A stretch of DNA of 64,000 nucleotides from Apostichopus japonicus (taxonomy: Eukaryota; Echinodermata; Holothuroidea; Aspidochirotida; Stichopodidae): the NCBI RefSeq assembly GCF_037975245.1, contig NC_092564.1, forward strand, positions 22,595,984-22,659,983. The letters run 5' to 3'. The position numbers and the translations under genes were made by a program. Each line of letters begins with the position of its first letter. Position 1 is the stretch's first letter. The notes beneath the pieces are model-generated. The model saw nothing but the letters and a program-made list of their open reading frames with translations. It was not told the DNA's origin and did no database searches. Positions 1-15,100 of the stretch are shown here, one piece after another.

Positions 1-192
1 AACACATATATCAAACATTTCTCCAGATTTGCTGAAGTTCCCATCATTTGCTCCTAAAGCCATTACCTGTGCTTCCAAAGCAAGCAACAGTTTGTCTGTA
101 CTAGGTTTGGTCGACGTTTGAGGTACTTGCTCTTCTGTATTATCCAAAATATACACAAACTTGTCAATTGTGTTGATAACTGATTTTGTTAC
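1..192 (-). CDS. Gene 1 exon: GAIN continuation, cut by the window edge
   Basis: A TTTTTCAG acceptor is followed by 64 open codons reaching base 1. The reading VTKSVINTIDKFVYIL and then ANDGNFSKSG is collinear with the 406-bp GAIN exon of gene 2 (48322-48727: VSVAVVNTIDNV and NSGKNFSHK). By that homology most of the exon lies outside the window, followed by GPS and 7TM exons. Confidence 0.85.
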
Positions 193-3100
193 CTGAAAAA
201 AACATCAATTAAAAAATATAAGATAATCAGAACGAAAGCTATATCAATAAAACAGTAACAAGACATATGCTACGAGGGGTAAACAGTAACAAGACATATG
301 ATATGATGGTAAATAGTAACAAGACATATTACATGAGGGTTAACAGTAACATGAAAACATTAACTGAATGAAAATATCCAAATGGAAGGAACATATCCAA
401 GTCATATGTGCTCACATGAAATAAGTCATGACTATTTGACAACCTCGCATAGTATAATGTGATGAATTGATGTTTTGCAGACGGACCATTAAAATACAAC
501 CATTATCAGTGCAGGTTACTTTTCAACACTAAATTAAGTTTGAGAAAATCTTTTACATATCGCAAGATATTAGACCACAAGACCAGTGTTGTCATCGACA
601 ACATAGGTACCTGGAATTCATCAGACCTATAAAGTATTAATAAATATAGAATATCGACAATTAATTACTGACTTCAAACATACTTTATAGTATTATTCAA
701 TATTAGAATACCCTCAAAGCAATCACTGACTTCATACATTCTGGACATGCTGTCACACAGAAATACATTTCACATGAACAATAAATCTGGTCTAAAATAA
801 GAAATTTTCTAAGCAATTTACTTTTCATTCAAACCAAGCCAGTGAAATGTATTGATGTTACATTTGAATACTGAATAATGAAATTAAGTTTACTACTTTT
901 GGCAAAATACTGGATAAAAAGGAGTATTAAAATGCAGTTATATATTTTAAAAGTGATTTTCATATTAGATATGAAAAGTGACAATAAAATTTACCAGTTT
1001 GGCATTGAACAATGTTCGTCTTACATAATAGCAGCTATGCCACTATTATTGAAAGTCAATAAAAAAACAGACAGCAAAACTGCAGAGTGGTTTTGATGAT
1101 GCTACATGAATAAACTTATATGTATGTGACACACTAGGCTGTAGGGTATAGCCACCATGAACAACATACTTCAATCTAAGTAGTACAGCAAAAAACATTG
1201 AGATATGACAAACAATATTCACATTGGCAGCTGATGACTAAGATTTAAACTATCCTTGTATTCAGCATACAGAGTGATCTCTACCAAAGACAACAGGCTT
1301 CTCCTACTCATGTGTTACACCTACAAGTCGTACTTTAAGCAGGCGCCGGGCGATTCACCCTAATGGTCCCCAAGATTTTGCATCTAGCAAGCCTCCAAAA
1401 TATCTAAGTAGGCGACAGTTAAGTTTCGTAAATGGCGCCCGGTCTGTTCCTCAACTTTACTACATCCAAACCTGAAGTTTTTATTTGACACTGAATCTCG
1501 ACAGTTGCTATATACGACAGTCGAATTTCAACTTCGGAAGCAAAGATATATTACCGATGATTCACAATGACATTGTCCATTCCAATGGCAAACAACGTTC
1601 ATTACACACCTTTGTGCACAGGCATGTATGCAGCGACGTACATGGCAACTCCAAAAATTACCTTCAAAATTAAGTCAATGGAGATTCGGTCGAAACTTCT
1701 GATCTAAGGATGGCCTTAATCTAATTTCACATTGTCTACAGCCTCTACTATTTTAATGAGCCGTAACACACATGTTATCTAACAGGCCGGTCTGTGGGAG
1801 ATTCGGTAGAATATACACAAGGTTTCCACAATTTGACCCCTGGTGATTCTAAATGACCTTTGACCTTCACCAAAACAATAGGTTTCTTGTACTCTATGTG
1901 TCACAAGTACATTCTAAATATGAGATTGGTCTAAGCTTCCCATCTTGAGATATCATGTTTACAAGGTTTTCACAATTTGACACCTGGTAACCCCACATAA
2001 CCTAGACCTCCCCAAACAATAGGCTTCCTTTATTCAAAGTGGTACTCCTACACACCAAATATGAGATTGGTCCAATTTTCCCTTCTTGAGATATCACGTT
2101 TACAAGGAAGGCATCACACACACACAGGCAGACGCACACCTGCATGGCTACAAAGGTTACGATTAGCATCGAAACAACAAATGTGAAAATGTCGCCTATA
2201 AAATAGTTTTAACGACACAATTGTGGCTGATTGTATTCTTTGTATTTGTATTTGTTGCACATCTCGGCGCACTGTTTATAACTCAACAACCTTAGTGAAA
2301 CCCACAGTAAGTGCATGTTCATCATGGCTGACGTAAGCAGTACTGGTTAAAGCCCATAAGCTAGGTAAAGGCTGTTGACTAGTACAATCATTGAATGATA
2401 GTTATAGATCTAATTAAAGCAGACATGTATGATATCTTCATTTGAAATATAAGTTAAAGTAAGTGGGGAGGGTAGAGAAATTTTCTGGACAACAACAACT
2501 GCAGCTTCAATTTGCCTACACAAGGTTTTAATATGATAATCTAAGATTTAATCAGGCAATGGTAATCCTTACGTTCTGAGTCTGGTTGACAACTTTGCTG
2601 AGGGTTTCAAACACGTTGACTACATCATCAATAACTTCTTTTGTCAGAGAGGTTGTGTCTTCCCTCACCACATTGATAGTTGTTTCCAAGTCTTCAGCAA
2701 CAAAGCCAGCATTTTCTGTGGTTACATTGGATGTTTTAGCCAGCTGTGTGCACAACAATGTTGCAAAAAGTATATGAATTTATTAAAACTTGCTAGCAAT
2801 TGTGTGGCAAAAGCTACAGTGTAGGCCTATGTACAGTGCAGTACAGCTGTTTAGGTATGTAGAGTGCTAGGTGCTGGTTTCATTCCAGACTGAAAAAAAG
2901 AGGGGGTAGGGGAAGTTTTCACAAGTATGAAGTTACAATACATATGTAGGTTACATTAATATTAGACAGATTGGCCAAAAATTGGGAGGTCTGAAAGGTT
3001 TTATATCCCCATTATTACAATACCTGACTCGACATACAAATATCTTTAATTATAATTCAATTCAATGTAAATATTGACCCGCTTTACATAACAATACCCC

Positions 3101-6100
3101 TGACAAGGTATGAGACAATATAGCTACTGTACACATGAGATAATATAGCTATTATACACACCAATAACCATGACAAGGTATAAGATAATATAGCTTCTCT
3201 TCACACCAATGCCCATGACAAGGATGAGATAATATACCTACTAAATACACCAATACCCAGGGCAAGGTATGAGATATAGATTCTCTACACACCCATATCC
3301 GTGACAAGGATGATATTATATACCTACTATATACACCAATACCCATGATAAGGTATGAGATAATATACCTACTTCATACACCAATACCTATGACAAGGAT
3401 GAGATAATATACCTACTACATACACCAATCACTGTGATTAGGATGATATGGTATACCTACTACATACACCAATACCTATAACAAGTATCAGATCATTTAC
3501 ATACTATATACATGCACCAATACCTATGAGATAATATACTTACTGTATACACCAATACCTATGACATATTATACGATTAAATACCTACTCTATTCACCAA
3601 TACATATGACAAGGCATGAGATAAAAACCTACATTATGATGTTCCCTGCCTATAGCAAATACCCCCCGAGTTCCCTGTTTTTGGCCCAAAACTGGGGAGA
3701 CAGAATATCTACCTCACTTGGCAATGCTACCATACCTAACGCTCCTCTGCACAAATTCAAGATTAAACACACATTATACTATCCAAATTTGTCTTCACCC
3801 ACATACAATGACTGGTCAATTATTTAGGTGCGCTCAATGATGAATCCTGATGGCAGTGTTTGGGGTAGTTTATGCTATCAAGTAACAAATTATTAATGAG
3901 TAAGTGAATTTGAGGACTGTCTTTCTATAGGCAGACGTGACCACCATGGGGCTAATAATATACTGTAGCTACATACACATCAATATAGCTGAGAGAAAAT
4001 AGGAAGCTACTTACCCCTTTTAATGTATTTTGGACTAGAGTTTTAGTGTTATTTGCCTTTTCAAAGCACTCCATAAGCACAGGATTGCTCCAAATAGCTT
4101 TTCCGTCAACGGACAATGAACAGTTACGTAAAGCTCTTGGTTTTCCTACGATGATAAAAGTAAAATAAGTTGTTGCTTCAAGGAATGAAAAAAAACATGA
4201 CGTGAACTAAGCTTGAAGAATACACAGAAGACAAACTCAGCATTGTGTCTTTCCTCAATCAAATCACTTCAAAGGATTCCGGAAGGAAGCAGTTTAACCG
4301 ACCAGACTGTTTCCGAAACTGATAATTTTAAGAAAAATTTAGTTTATCAAATTTTTGAAAGTGGTACAAGAGAGAGTTGTGTACCAGCTCTGCTTTTCTT
4401 ATATAGCTTTACACTTCATATTCAGTCTGTGTAGGGTTCTTTCTTGCTAAAACTTGTTTCTGCTGTCTGGACCTAATTGATTACAAGAGATTACCGGGGC
4501 GAAGATCAGTAACATTGAAACGTCAGACCCTCTTACTTTTACACACATTTTCGTCACTTGTTGGGGTTGATTTGCAATGTTTCCTAACATTTTTAATAAG
4601 ACATTTAATACAACCCTAGTTCCACTATTCAGCTCTATGAGGATGTGCTTCTCTTCACACAGGTCCATGCAATAATTCCTCAACAGAAAATAGTTTTGTC
4701 ATCCAACAGCAAACTACTTCTGCTTCTCATGGTTGTTCTTCTGTCTTACAAGTATTTGTAGCATGTTTCTACCACTTCATCACATGATTGATACTGATTG
4801 GGCTATATTAAACATTCCATTATGGAGGTAAATATACTGTTTTTCATCCTTTGGTGATGTACTTGTCTTGATTTCATCACTGTTTGTCTCAAGTCGCACC
4901 TGTTTGGTGCTGCTTTTATTTAAGGACTTTACTTTTCTTTGTACCCTGTAATAAACTTTCCAGATAGATAACACATTATAGTGCTGTAATGTCATTATTA
5001 TTATTGTGTATTAGAGGTGAGACCATTTGTGCATGAACTTTTAATGTTTTGAACTAGGACCAAGACCCAGCTATTAACCCAATGGCAAGACACAGTTATG
5101 GTTCATGTTTACATTTGGATTGCCTAATCTCTACAAAGGTGTATTTTCATGACTGAGTAATTAGAAAGCACATATTAGAGCAAGCAAAGATTGTCAAGGT
5201 ATGTATCTGTTTGACTGTGTTTATAATGTAATGCAACTATAAACTTTAAATTTTGTTCACATTGACTTTCTTTTGGATACTATAATGATATCAAGAGTAT
5301 ATACAATGTTATACACAATATAGAAATATTCCAAAGACAATTTTTGTTAAACTTATTGATCCAACTCTATAGTCCACAAACAAGACTAATAATTCAAACC
5401 AGTGCTTACCTGAAGGACACTTTTCATTGGACCCCTTATTTTCATTTACCTCAGTCTTTTGGAATTGTAATCTCATATCGGGTGTGTAATCGTATCTATC
5501 CTCGTAACAATACCCTATGGAGTAGAACAAAAGGCCAATGAACTTTGGAGTATATGCAGCTGGTAATGTTTTGTTACTGAGAGTACATAACAATATGAAA
5601 CAATCTGTAGCGGCATCCTTGGTAGTGCAATCTTCTAAGACAAATGATAAATAGTGATGAAGGAACTAAGTTAATGACAATAGCATGCATGGTGTTTAAA
5701 CAAACTGCATATAAGCTAGAGAAAACTGAATTCTCTGGATATTCTGGTGTACAATATGCAGAGCTACTTCTGTTGAATGTATCTTGGCATAGAGGGTTAT
5801 CGGATAATACTAGTGTGGTGTTGTGGTTTTGTTCCAAAGCTACATTAACATCCCTAGGGCATGTAATATGTGGAGCAGAAGAAGCTGTGAAGGGAAGCAA
5901 TAAAACAAAATGTTACCTGTTTCATTATACTTATATCACCATAGCATATATCATACTACTGATATGAACTTTCAGCAGTTCGTCTGATTTTTTGTTGTGG
6001 TTGGCAAGGTATCCCAGGTATATCTTAATCAAAGTCTGCAATACTCTATTATGTTCTCATGCTGTAATATCCAGAGAATTAATTGCAGAGCAAATGTTTT

Positions 6101-9100
6101 GATTATATAGACATAGTCCAGGCCATCAATAGACTGAGCAAAGTGTTCACTGGTCAAAAGTCATTGGGCATAGATTCTAATATAATATTAGGGGAGAGAA
6201 TGTGGAGATGTAACCACATGCATCAAAATGACCCAATTTTAAATGGAAGGGAACAGATTACAGGATTAAATTAAAATTCTTCAACACACTATATTTACCA
6301 TCATGATGACCATACATACTCCCAAATTAACTAACAGTATAGTCATCAATATCTCTGGGAGAAGCATCAATTTAACTGCATTAATATAGACTCTAATCAG
6401 GCAGTTAATAATATAATGTTCACAAGTCAAAATGTGAATAAGAATGAAAGGAATAACATTAAAGGATTTAATATTATACTGCAACAAAAACTGACACAAA
6501 TACATGGGAGAGTGAACCAGGAAAGATCTAGAGAAGTTTATTATACATGTAGGAACAGAATAAGTGAGTAGAATATACAAAGTTTTTCATACCCAAGAAA
6601 CTTTGATCAACAGTATGAATTTTTAATCAAGATTTATCTATATCCATCTCACACCAACCTTTAACGATGACATTGAAAGAGCAATCATTGATATTTTGAG
6701 AGGCATCTTCGCATAAACAAGTGACTGTTGTTACTCCTACTGAAAACATAGTTTGGTTTGATGTAGCGTTACAATTAGGTTGAATGCCCATTTCGATATT
6801 GTCTGGACACGATGCCACAAAAGTTACTCTTGCAGTGGTCTTAGATTCCTCTGTTGCATCAGTAGTTATATCTCCTGGACAGGTAGCATTTGGCTCAGTA
6901 ACATCTATCAATGTAAAATAAAATCGGGTAAATCGTCTTTGGCAAAGATTTCGGGCAATTATAGATATATGATTGCCTTAGAAATATCAAAAACATTTAT
7001 GACTGCCATGTACCAACTTAAAGAGAATTAGGCTGCATGTGGTATATATGTGCAAGGGTGCTCGTGTGGGATTTTCAGGGACTAGTAATTGATCATTTGA
7101 CCCTTGTTTTAGTATTATGACCAAAGAAAGCAAGACACACAAAATGAAAGAGAACAAAGACTGAAATGATTTGGATCATGTGAGAATTGTAATTACAGTT
7201 ATTATTCATGTTTTGTACTAAATAAATGGGCCCATATAAGGATATAAGATTAAATATATTTACAGTTATTGGTGCGCATGAAACCCATTATAAGAAAACG
7301 TTATGAATTTAAGATGACTGTTGCACACGATCAGCAGTTCAGGAAAAGACCGCTGAAGGCATCAGAGATCAAATTTTGTAAGTAATTTGTAATTTGTAAG
7401 TAATAAGTAATTGTAATTTTGTAATTTCCACGACATCTGGTTCCAGGTTGAAATGATTTACAACTCGAGCAATATTGTTGAACAGATAGATCCAATAAAA
7501 CAATTTTAGTACGTTCCATTGATATGAAAAGTCAAACGTCTACTTGGGCATAGTAATATTAATATTCAAAACTGAATTGAGAGTTAACAACATCACAGTG
7601 CAGAGTAACTCTAACAGGGGAATGTCCTTCTTAGATATACCAGATGTTCACTATATTTGATGTATTCAAAGATTCGAAATAAAAATGAATTAATTGAGTC
7701 TAACTTCTCCACAATGACACCCATATGTGAGGTAACTGGGATCAAATCCCGCTCGTTGCCGGTCTGTATTAGTTTGTTTGTACCATGTATAACATGTCGT
7801 CGAAAACATGTTGACAAACATTCAGTTGCAAGTGTCAGCCATATGTCACAAAATGTACTAGTCATCATGTTTTATTTGAAGCCAGAGGAATGTCCAAATC
7901 TGGTTTACACAGGACTTCACAACTTTTTATTCAAGTAAGTACAGCATAATGGGTTCCAGCTTTGTTCTTACCAATAAAGTGAAACATTATTATAGCTTTG
8001 GTCAGTCAGAATTGTGTAAAGGCCCATTCCAATACTTATCAATTTTGGGTCTAAAAGGGAGCAAAAGAAATCATCTTTAGTCAATACAGTAGAACGTCAC
8101 ATGTGTAAGTAAAATCTGTGAGGATTAGCCACAGATTTGAGCTTCTTGCAAACTAGCCGAACATTTTCTGGTGCATGATGAGACCATTTGTCCGTGCTAG
8201 TTTTTAGTAATTTCCCATCAAATAAACTAGGCTTTTAATATTCTTTATTTATAATGGAAATAAATCGATTGCGAAAAGACTTATTTGGCAGGAAGCATTC
8301 AGATAAACTTTTTTCAATATATCTTTGCAATATGTAAAAAATTCTCTCAAACTAACCTTTAACTGTGACGGTGAAAGAACATCCATCAGTATTTTCAGAC
8401 AAATCTTCACAAAAACAAGTCACTGTTGTTACTCCCACTGGAAATTCATTTTGGCTTGTTGCATTACAAGAAGCTTGAATGCCTGTGTCAATGTTGTCAG
8501 AACATGATGTCACAAAGTCAACTCTTGCAGTGGTTCCTTCTTGCAGCTTTGCATCAGTATCTATATCATTTGGACAGCTAGCATTAGGATGAGTTACATC
8601 TTCAAATTATAAAGGCAGACAAGAAAGGTTAACTAGCAAATGTTTTTTAACAGATGTGATAGTACTGTTGATTTCACTATTGGAAGGTGCTAAGAAATAT
8701 CATCGCTCATTTTCTCACTCTAGTTTTGCAACAAATTTATTGTCACAAAAGATATAGTATGTCGTCTAAAATATGATGCTAATAAATGCAGTTGCAAGTG
8801 TCAGCCACATATCATAAAATCTACCAGTAATTATGTTTTACAAGCTAAACGAATGTCTAAAAATTGTTAACACTTGTCTTCACAACTTTTCATTGAAGGA
8901 AGTAAAATATCATGGGTATAAGTATAGGTAACAGCTTCATGTTGATCAATAAAGTTGAACATAAATATAGCTTCGATCGGTCTGAAATATCATAAAGGCC
9001 CATTCCGATATTTGGTATCAATTTTTGTTTTAGGAATGGACCATAGGTAGAGAGTTTTGGTCAGTAAAACATCACATCTGTAGGTAAGATCTGTGCAGAT

Positions 9101-12100
9101 CAGCCACTAAGCTAAGCTTCTTGCCAAACGAACCTTATCTGGTGCTTAATTGATGCATGCATTTGTTCGTAATAGTTTTTCCGTAACTTCCCATCAAATA
9201 AATTAGGCTTTTAATGATCTTTGTTGATAATGGAAATAAATTTGTGAGAAGAGACTGAACTAAACAGGAAGCATTCAGATATCCTTTTTTTTTTACTTCT
9301 TAGCAACATGTAAGAAATTTACTCAAAATAACCTTTAACTTTGACGATGAAAGAACATTCATCAGTATTTTTAGACAAATCTTCACAAGAACAAGTCACT
9401 GTTGTTACTCCCACTGGAAATTCACTTTGGCTTGTTGCATTACAAGTAGCTTGAATGCCTTTGTCAACGTTGTCAGAACATGATGGCACAAAATCAACTG
9501 TTGCAGTGGTTCCTTCTTGCAGCCTTGCATCAGTATCTATATCATTTGGACAGCTAGCATTAGGATGAGTCACATCTTCAAATGGTAAAAGCAGACAAGA
9601 AAGGTTAACTTGTAAATGCTTTGTTTACAGATGTGATAGTATTGTAGATTTAACTATTGAAAGGTGCTAAGAAATAAAATTCTCTCATTGTCTAGCTCAA
9701 GATTAGCAACAAATTCATGGTCACAAAAGCTATAGTATGTCGTCTAAAAGATGTTGTCAATAAATGCAGTTGCAAGTGTCAGCCACATATCATAAAAACT
9801 GCCAGTAATGATGTTTTTCAAGTTAAAAGATGTCTAAAACTTGTTAACACTTGTCCTCACAACTTTTCATTCAACGGAGAAAAACATCACGGGTATAGGT
9901 ATTGGTTACAGCTCTGTTGTTTATCAATAAAGTTGAACATTAACATAGCTTTGGTCAGTCCGAAATGTCATAAAGGCCCATTCCGATACTTAGTATCAAT
10001 TTTTGTGTTTCAGAGGTACCATAAGAAGAAATTTTAGTCGAGGAAGTAAAACATCACAAGTGTAGGTATGATCTGTACAGATCAGCCACGGAGTTAAGCT
10101 TCTAGCCAAACGAACCTTATCTGGAGCTCAATTGATGCGAGCATTTGTCCGTAATAGTTTTTCCGTAACTTCCCATCAAATGAACTAGGCTTTTAATGAT
10201 CTTCGTTGATAATGGAAATATTGTTTGAGAAAAGACTCAATTAAACAAGAAGCATTCAGATAACCTTTTTTTTTTAATTCTTAGCAATATGTAAGAACTT
10301 CACTCGAAATAACCTTTAACTGTGATAGTGAAAGAACATTCATCAGTATTTTGAGACAAATCTTCACAAGAACAAGTCACTGTTGTTACTCCCACTGGAA
10401 ATTCACTTTGGCTTGTTGCATTACAAGAAGCTTGAATGCCTGTGTCAATGTTGTCAGAACATGATGTCACAAAGTTAACTCTTGCAGTGGTTCCTTCTTG
10501 CAGCCTTGCATCAGTATCTACATCATTTGGACAGCTAGCATTAGGATGAGTCACATCTTCAAATTATAAAAGCAGACAAGAAAGGTTAACTAGCAAATGT
10601 TTTTTTAACAGATGTAATAGTATTGTAGATTTAACTATTGGAAAGTGCTAAGAAAAAAACTTGCTCATTGTCTAACTCTAAATTGGCAACAAATTTATTG
10701 TCACAAAAGATTTAGTATGTCGTCTAAAAGATGCTGCTAATAAATGCAGTTGTAAGTGTCAGCCACATCTCATAAAATCTACCAGTAATGATGTTTTTCA
10801 AGCTAAAAGAATGTCTAAAACTTGTTAGCACTTGTCTTTACAACTTTCATTGAAGGAAGTAAAACATCATGGGTATAAGTATAGGTAATAGCTTTGTTGT
10901 TTATCAATAAAATTAAACATAAATATAGCTTTGATCCGTGTGAAATGTCAAAAAGCACCATTCCGATATTTGGTGTCAATTTTTGTGTTAGAAAAGGACC
11001 ATAAGTAGAGATTTCTGGTCAAGGAAGTAAAACATCACATGTGTAGGTAAGATGTGTGCATATCAGCCCCTGAGGTAAGCTTCTTGCCAAACTAACCTTA
11101 TCTGGTGCTTAATTGATGCATGCATTTGTCCGTAATAGTTTTTCCGTAACTTCCAATCAAATGAACTATGCTTCTAATGATCTTTGTTGATAATGGAAAT
11201 ATGCTTTCGAAAAAAAGACTCAATTAAACAAGAAGCATTCATATAACCCTTTTTTAAACTTCTTAGCAATATGTAAGGATTTCACTCAAACTAACCTTTA
11301 ACTGTGATAGTGAAAGAACATCCATCAGTATTTTGAGACAAATCTTCACAAGAACAATTCACTGTTGTTACTCCCACTGGAAATTCACTTTGGCTTGTTG
11401 CATTACAAACAGCTTGAATGCCTGTGTCAACGTTGTCAGAACATTTTGTCACAAAATCAACTCTTGCAGTGGTTCCTTTTTGCAGCCTTGCATCAGTATC
11501 TATATCATCTGGACAGCTAGCCGTAGGATGAGTCACATCTTCAAATTATAAAGGCAGACAAGAAAGGTTAACTAGCAAATGTACTTAAATGTGATAATAC
11601 TGTTGATTTCATTATTGGAAGGCGCTAAGAAATATCATTGCTTATTGTCTAACTCTCTATTTGCAACAAATTGATGGTCACAAACGCTATAGTACGTCGT
11701 GTAAAAGATGCTGCTAATAAATGCAGTTGCAATTGTCAGCCACATATCATTAAATCTACCAGTAATGATGTTTTTTAAGCTAAAAGAATGTCTAAAACTT
11801 GTTGACACTTGTCTTCACAACTTTTCATTGAAGGAAGTAAAACATCATGGGTATAAGTATAGGTAACAGCTTCATGTTTATCAATAAATTTGAACATAAA
11901 TATAGCTTTGGTCAGTCTGAAATATCATAAAGGCCCATTCCGATATTTGGTATCAATGTTTGTTTTAGGAATGGACCATAGGTAGGGAGTTTTGGTCAGT
12001 AAAACATGTCATCTGTAGGTAAGATCTGTGCAGATCAGCCACTGAGCTAAGCTTCTTGCCAAAATAACCTTATCTGGTGCTTAATTGATGCATGCATTTG

Positions 12101-15100
12101 TCCGTAACAGTTTTTCCGTAACTTCCCATCAAATAAATTAGGCTTTAAATGATCTTTGTTGATAATGGAAATAAATTTGTGAGAAGAGACTGAACTAAAC
12201 AGGAAGCATTCAGATATCCTTTTTTTTTAATTCTTAGCAATATGTAAGAACTTCACTCGAAATAACCTTTAACTTTGACGATGAAAGAACATTCATCAGT
12301 ATTTTTAGACAAATCTTCACAAGAACAAGTCACTGTTGTTACTCCCACTGGAAATTCACTTTGGCTTGTTGCATTACAAGTAGCTTGAATGCCTGTGTCA
12401 ACGTTGTCAGAACATTTTGTCACAAAATCAACTGTTGCAGTGGTTCCTTCTTGCAGCCTTGCATCAGTATCTTTATCATTTGGACAGCTAGCATTAGGAT
12501 GAGTCACATCTTCAAATGGTAAAAGCAGACAAGAAAGGTTAACTTGTAAATGCTTTGTTTACAGATGTGATAGTATTGTAGATTTAACTATTGAAAGGTG
12601 CTAAGAAATAAAATTCTCTCATTGTCTAGCTCAAGATTAGCAACAAATTCATGGTCACAAAAGCTATAGTATGTCGTCCAAAAGATGTTGTCAATAAATG
12701 CAGTTGCAAGTGTCAGCCACATATCATTAAAACTGCCAGTAATGATGTTTTTCAAGTTAAAAGATGTCTAAAACTTGTTAACACTTATCCTCACAACTTT
12801 TCATTCAACGGAGAAAAACATCACGGGTATAGGTATTGGTTACAGCTCTGTTGTTTATCAATAAAGTTGAACATTAACATAGCTTTGGTCAGTCTGAAAT
12901 GTCATAAAGGCCCATTCCGATACTTAGTATCAATTTTTGTGTTTCAGAGGTACCATAAGAAGAAATTTTAGTCGAGGAAGTAAACATCACAAGTGTAGGT
13001 ATGATCTGTACAGATCAGCCACGGAGTTAAGCTTCTAGCCAAACGAACCTTATCTGGAGCTCAATTGATGCGAGCATTTGTCCGTAATAGTTTTTCCGTA
13101 ACTTCCCATCAAATGAACTAGGCTTTTAATGATCTTCGTTGATAATGGAAATATTGTTTGAGAAAAGACTCAATTAAACAAGAAGCATTCAGATAACCTT
13201 TTTTTTTTAATTCTTAGCAATATGTAAAAACTTCACTCGAAATAACCTTTAACTGTGATAGTGAAAGAACATTCATCAGTATTTTGAGACAAATCTTCAC
13301 AAGAACAAGTCACTGTTGTTACTCCCACTGGAAATTCACTTTGGCTTGTTGCATTACAAGAAGCTTGAATGCCTGTGTCAATGTTGTCAGAACATGATGT
13401 CACAAAGTTAACTCTTGCAGTGGTTCCTTCTTGCAGCCTTGCATCAGTATCTACATCATTTGGACAGCTAGCATTAGGATGAGTCACATCTTCAAATTAT
13501 AAAAGCAGACAAGAAAGGTTAACTAGCAAATGTTTTTTTAACAGATGTAATAGTATTGTAGATTTAACTATTGGAAAGTGCTAAGAAAAAAACTTGCTCA
13601 TTGTCTAACTCTAAATTGGCAACAAATTTATTGTCACAAAAGATTTAGTATGTCGTCTAAAAGATGCTGCTAATAAATGCAGTTGTAAGTGTCAGCCACA
13701 TCTCATAAAATCTACCAGTAATGATGTTTTTCAAGCTAAAAGAATGTCTAAAACTTGTTAGCACTTGTCTTTACAACTTTCATTGAAGGAAGTAAAACAT
13801 CATGGGTATAAGTATAGGTAATAGCTTTGTTGTTTATCAATAAAATTAAACATAAATATAGCTTTGATCCGTCTGAAATGTCAAAAAGCACCATTCCGAT
13901 ATTTGGTGTCAATTTTTGTGTTAGAAAAGGACCATAAGTAGAGATTTCTGGTCAAGGAAGTAAAACATCACATGTGTAGGTAAGATGTGTGCATATCAGC
14001 CCCTGAGGTAAGCTTCTTGCCAAACTAACCTTATCTGGTGCTTAATTGATGCATGCATTTGTCCGTAATAGTTTTTCCGTAACTTCCAATCAAATGAACT
14101 ATGCTTCTAATGATCTTTGTTGATAATGGAAATATGCTTTCGAAAAAAAGACTCAATTAAACAAGAAGCATTCATATAACCCTTTTTTAAACTTCTTAGC
14201 AATATGTAAGGATTTCACTCAAACTAACCTTTAACTGTGATAGTGAAAGAACATCCATCAGTATTTTGAGACAAATCTTCACAAGAACAATTCACTGTTG
14301 TTACTCCCACTGGAAATTCACTTTGGCTTGTTGCATTACAAACAGCTTGAATGCCTGTGTCAACGTTGTCAGAACATTTTGTCACAAAATCAACTCTTGC
14401 AGTGGTTCCTTTTTGCAGCCTTGCATCAGTATCTATATCATCTGGACAGCTAGCCGTAGGATGAGTCACATCTTCAAATTATAAAGGCAGACAAGAAAGG
14501 TTAACTAGCAAATGTACTTAAATGTGATAATACTGTTGATTTCATTATTGGGAGGCGCTAAGAAATATCATTGCTTATTGTCTAACTCTCTATTTGCAAC
14601 AAATTGATGGTCACAAACGCTATAGTACGTCGTGTAAAAGATGCTGCTAATAAATGCAGTTGCAATTGTCAGCCACATATCATTAAATCTACCAGTAATG
14701 ATGTTTTTTAAGCTAAAAGAATGTCTAAAACTTGTTGACACTTGTCTTCACAACTTTTCATTGAAGGAAGTAAAACATCATGGGTATAAGTATAGGTAAC
14801 AGCTTCATGTTTATCAATAAATTTGAACATAAATATAGCTTTGATCAGTCTGAAATATCATAAAGGCCCATTCCGATATTTGGTATCAATGTTTGTTTTA
14901 GGAATGGACCATAGGTAGGGAGTTTTGGTCAGTAAAACATGTCATCTGTAGGTAAGATCTGTGCAGATCAGCCACTGAGCTAAGCTTCTTGCCAAAATAA
15001 CCTTATCTGGTGCTTAATTGATGCATGCATTTGTCCGTAACAGTTTTTCCGTAACTTCCCATCAAATAAATTAGGCTTTAAATGATCTTTGTTGATAATG

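Larger units (their letters stand above)
193..2572. other. Gene 1 intron within GAIN
   Basis: It holds the 32-bp tandem repeat and the first copy of the 1.1 kb repeat. I see nothing else supportable. Confidence 0.7.

Noticed and set aside
11333-11551. A 72-codon plus-strand open frame repeated at 14266, 17200 and 19150
   Set aside because: It is the antisense shadow of the C-type and related HYR exons.
12651-12971. A 106-codon plus-strand open frame, repeated at 9717, 15584 and 18518
   Set aside because: It lies in the introns of the HYR cassettes, antisense to the gene, and is repeated only because the introns were duplicated. It has no recognisable domain and is truncated in the copy at 20562.
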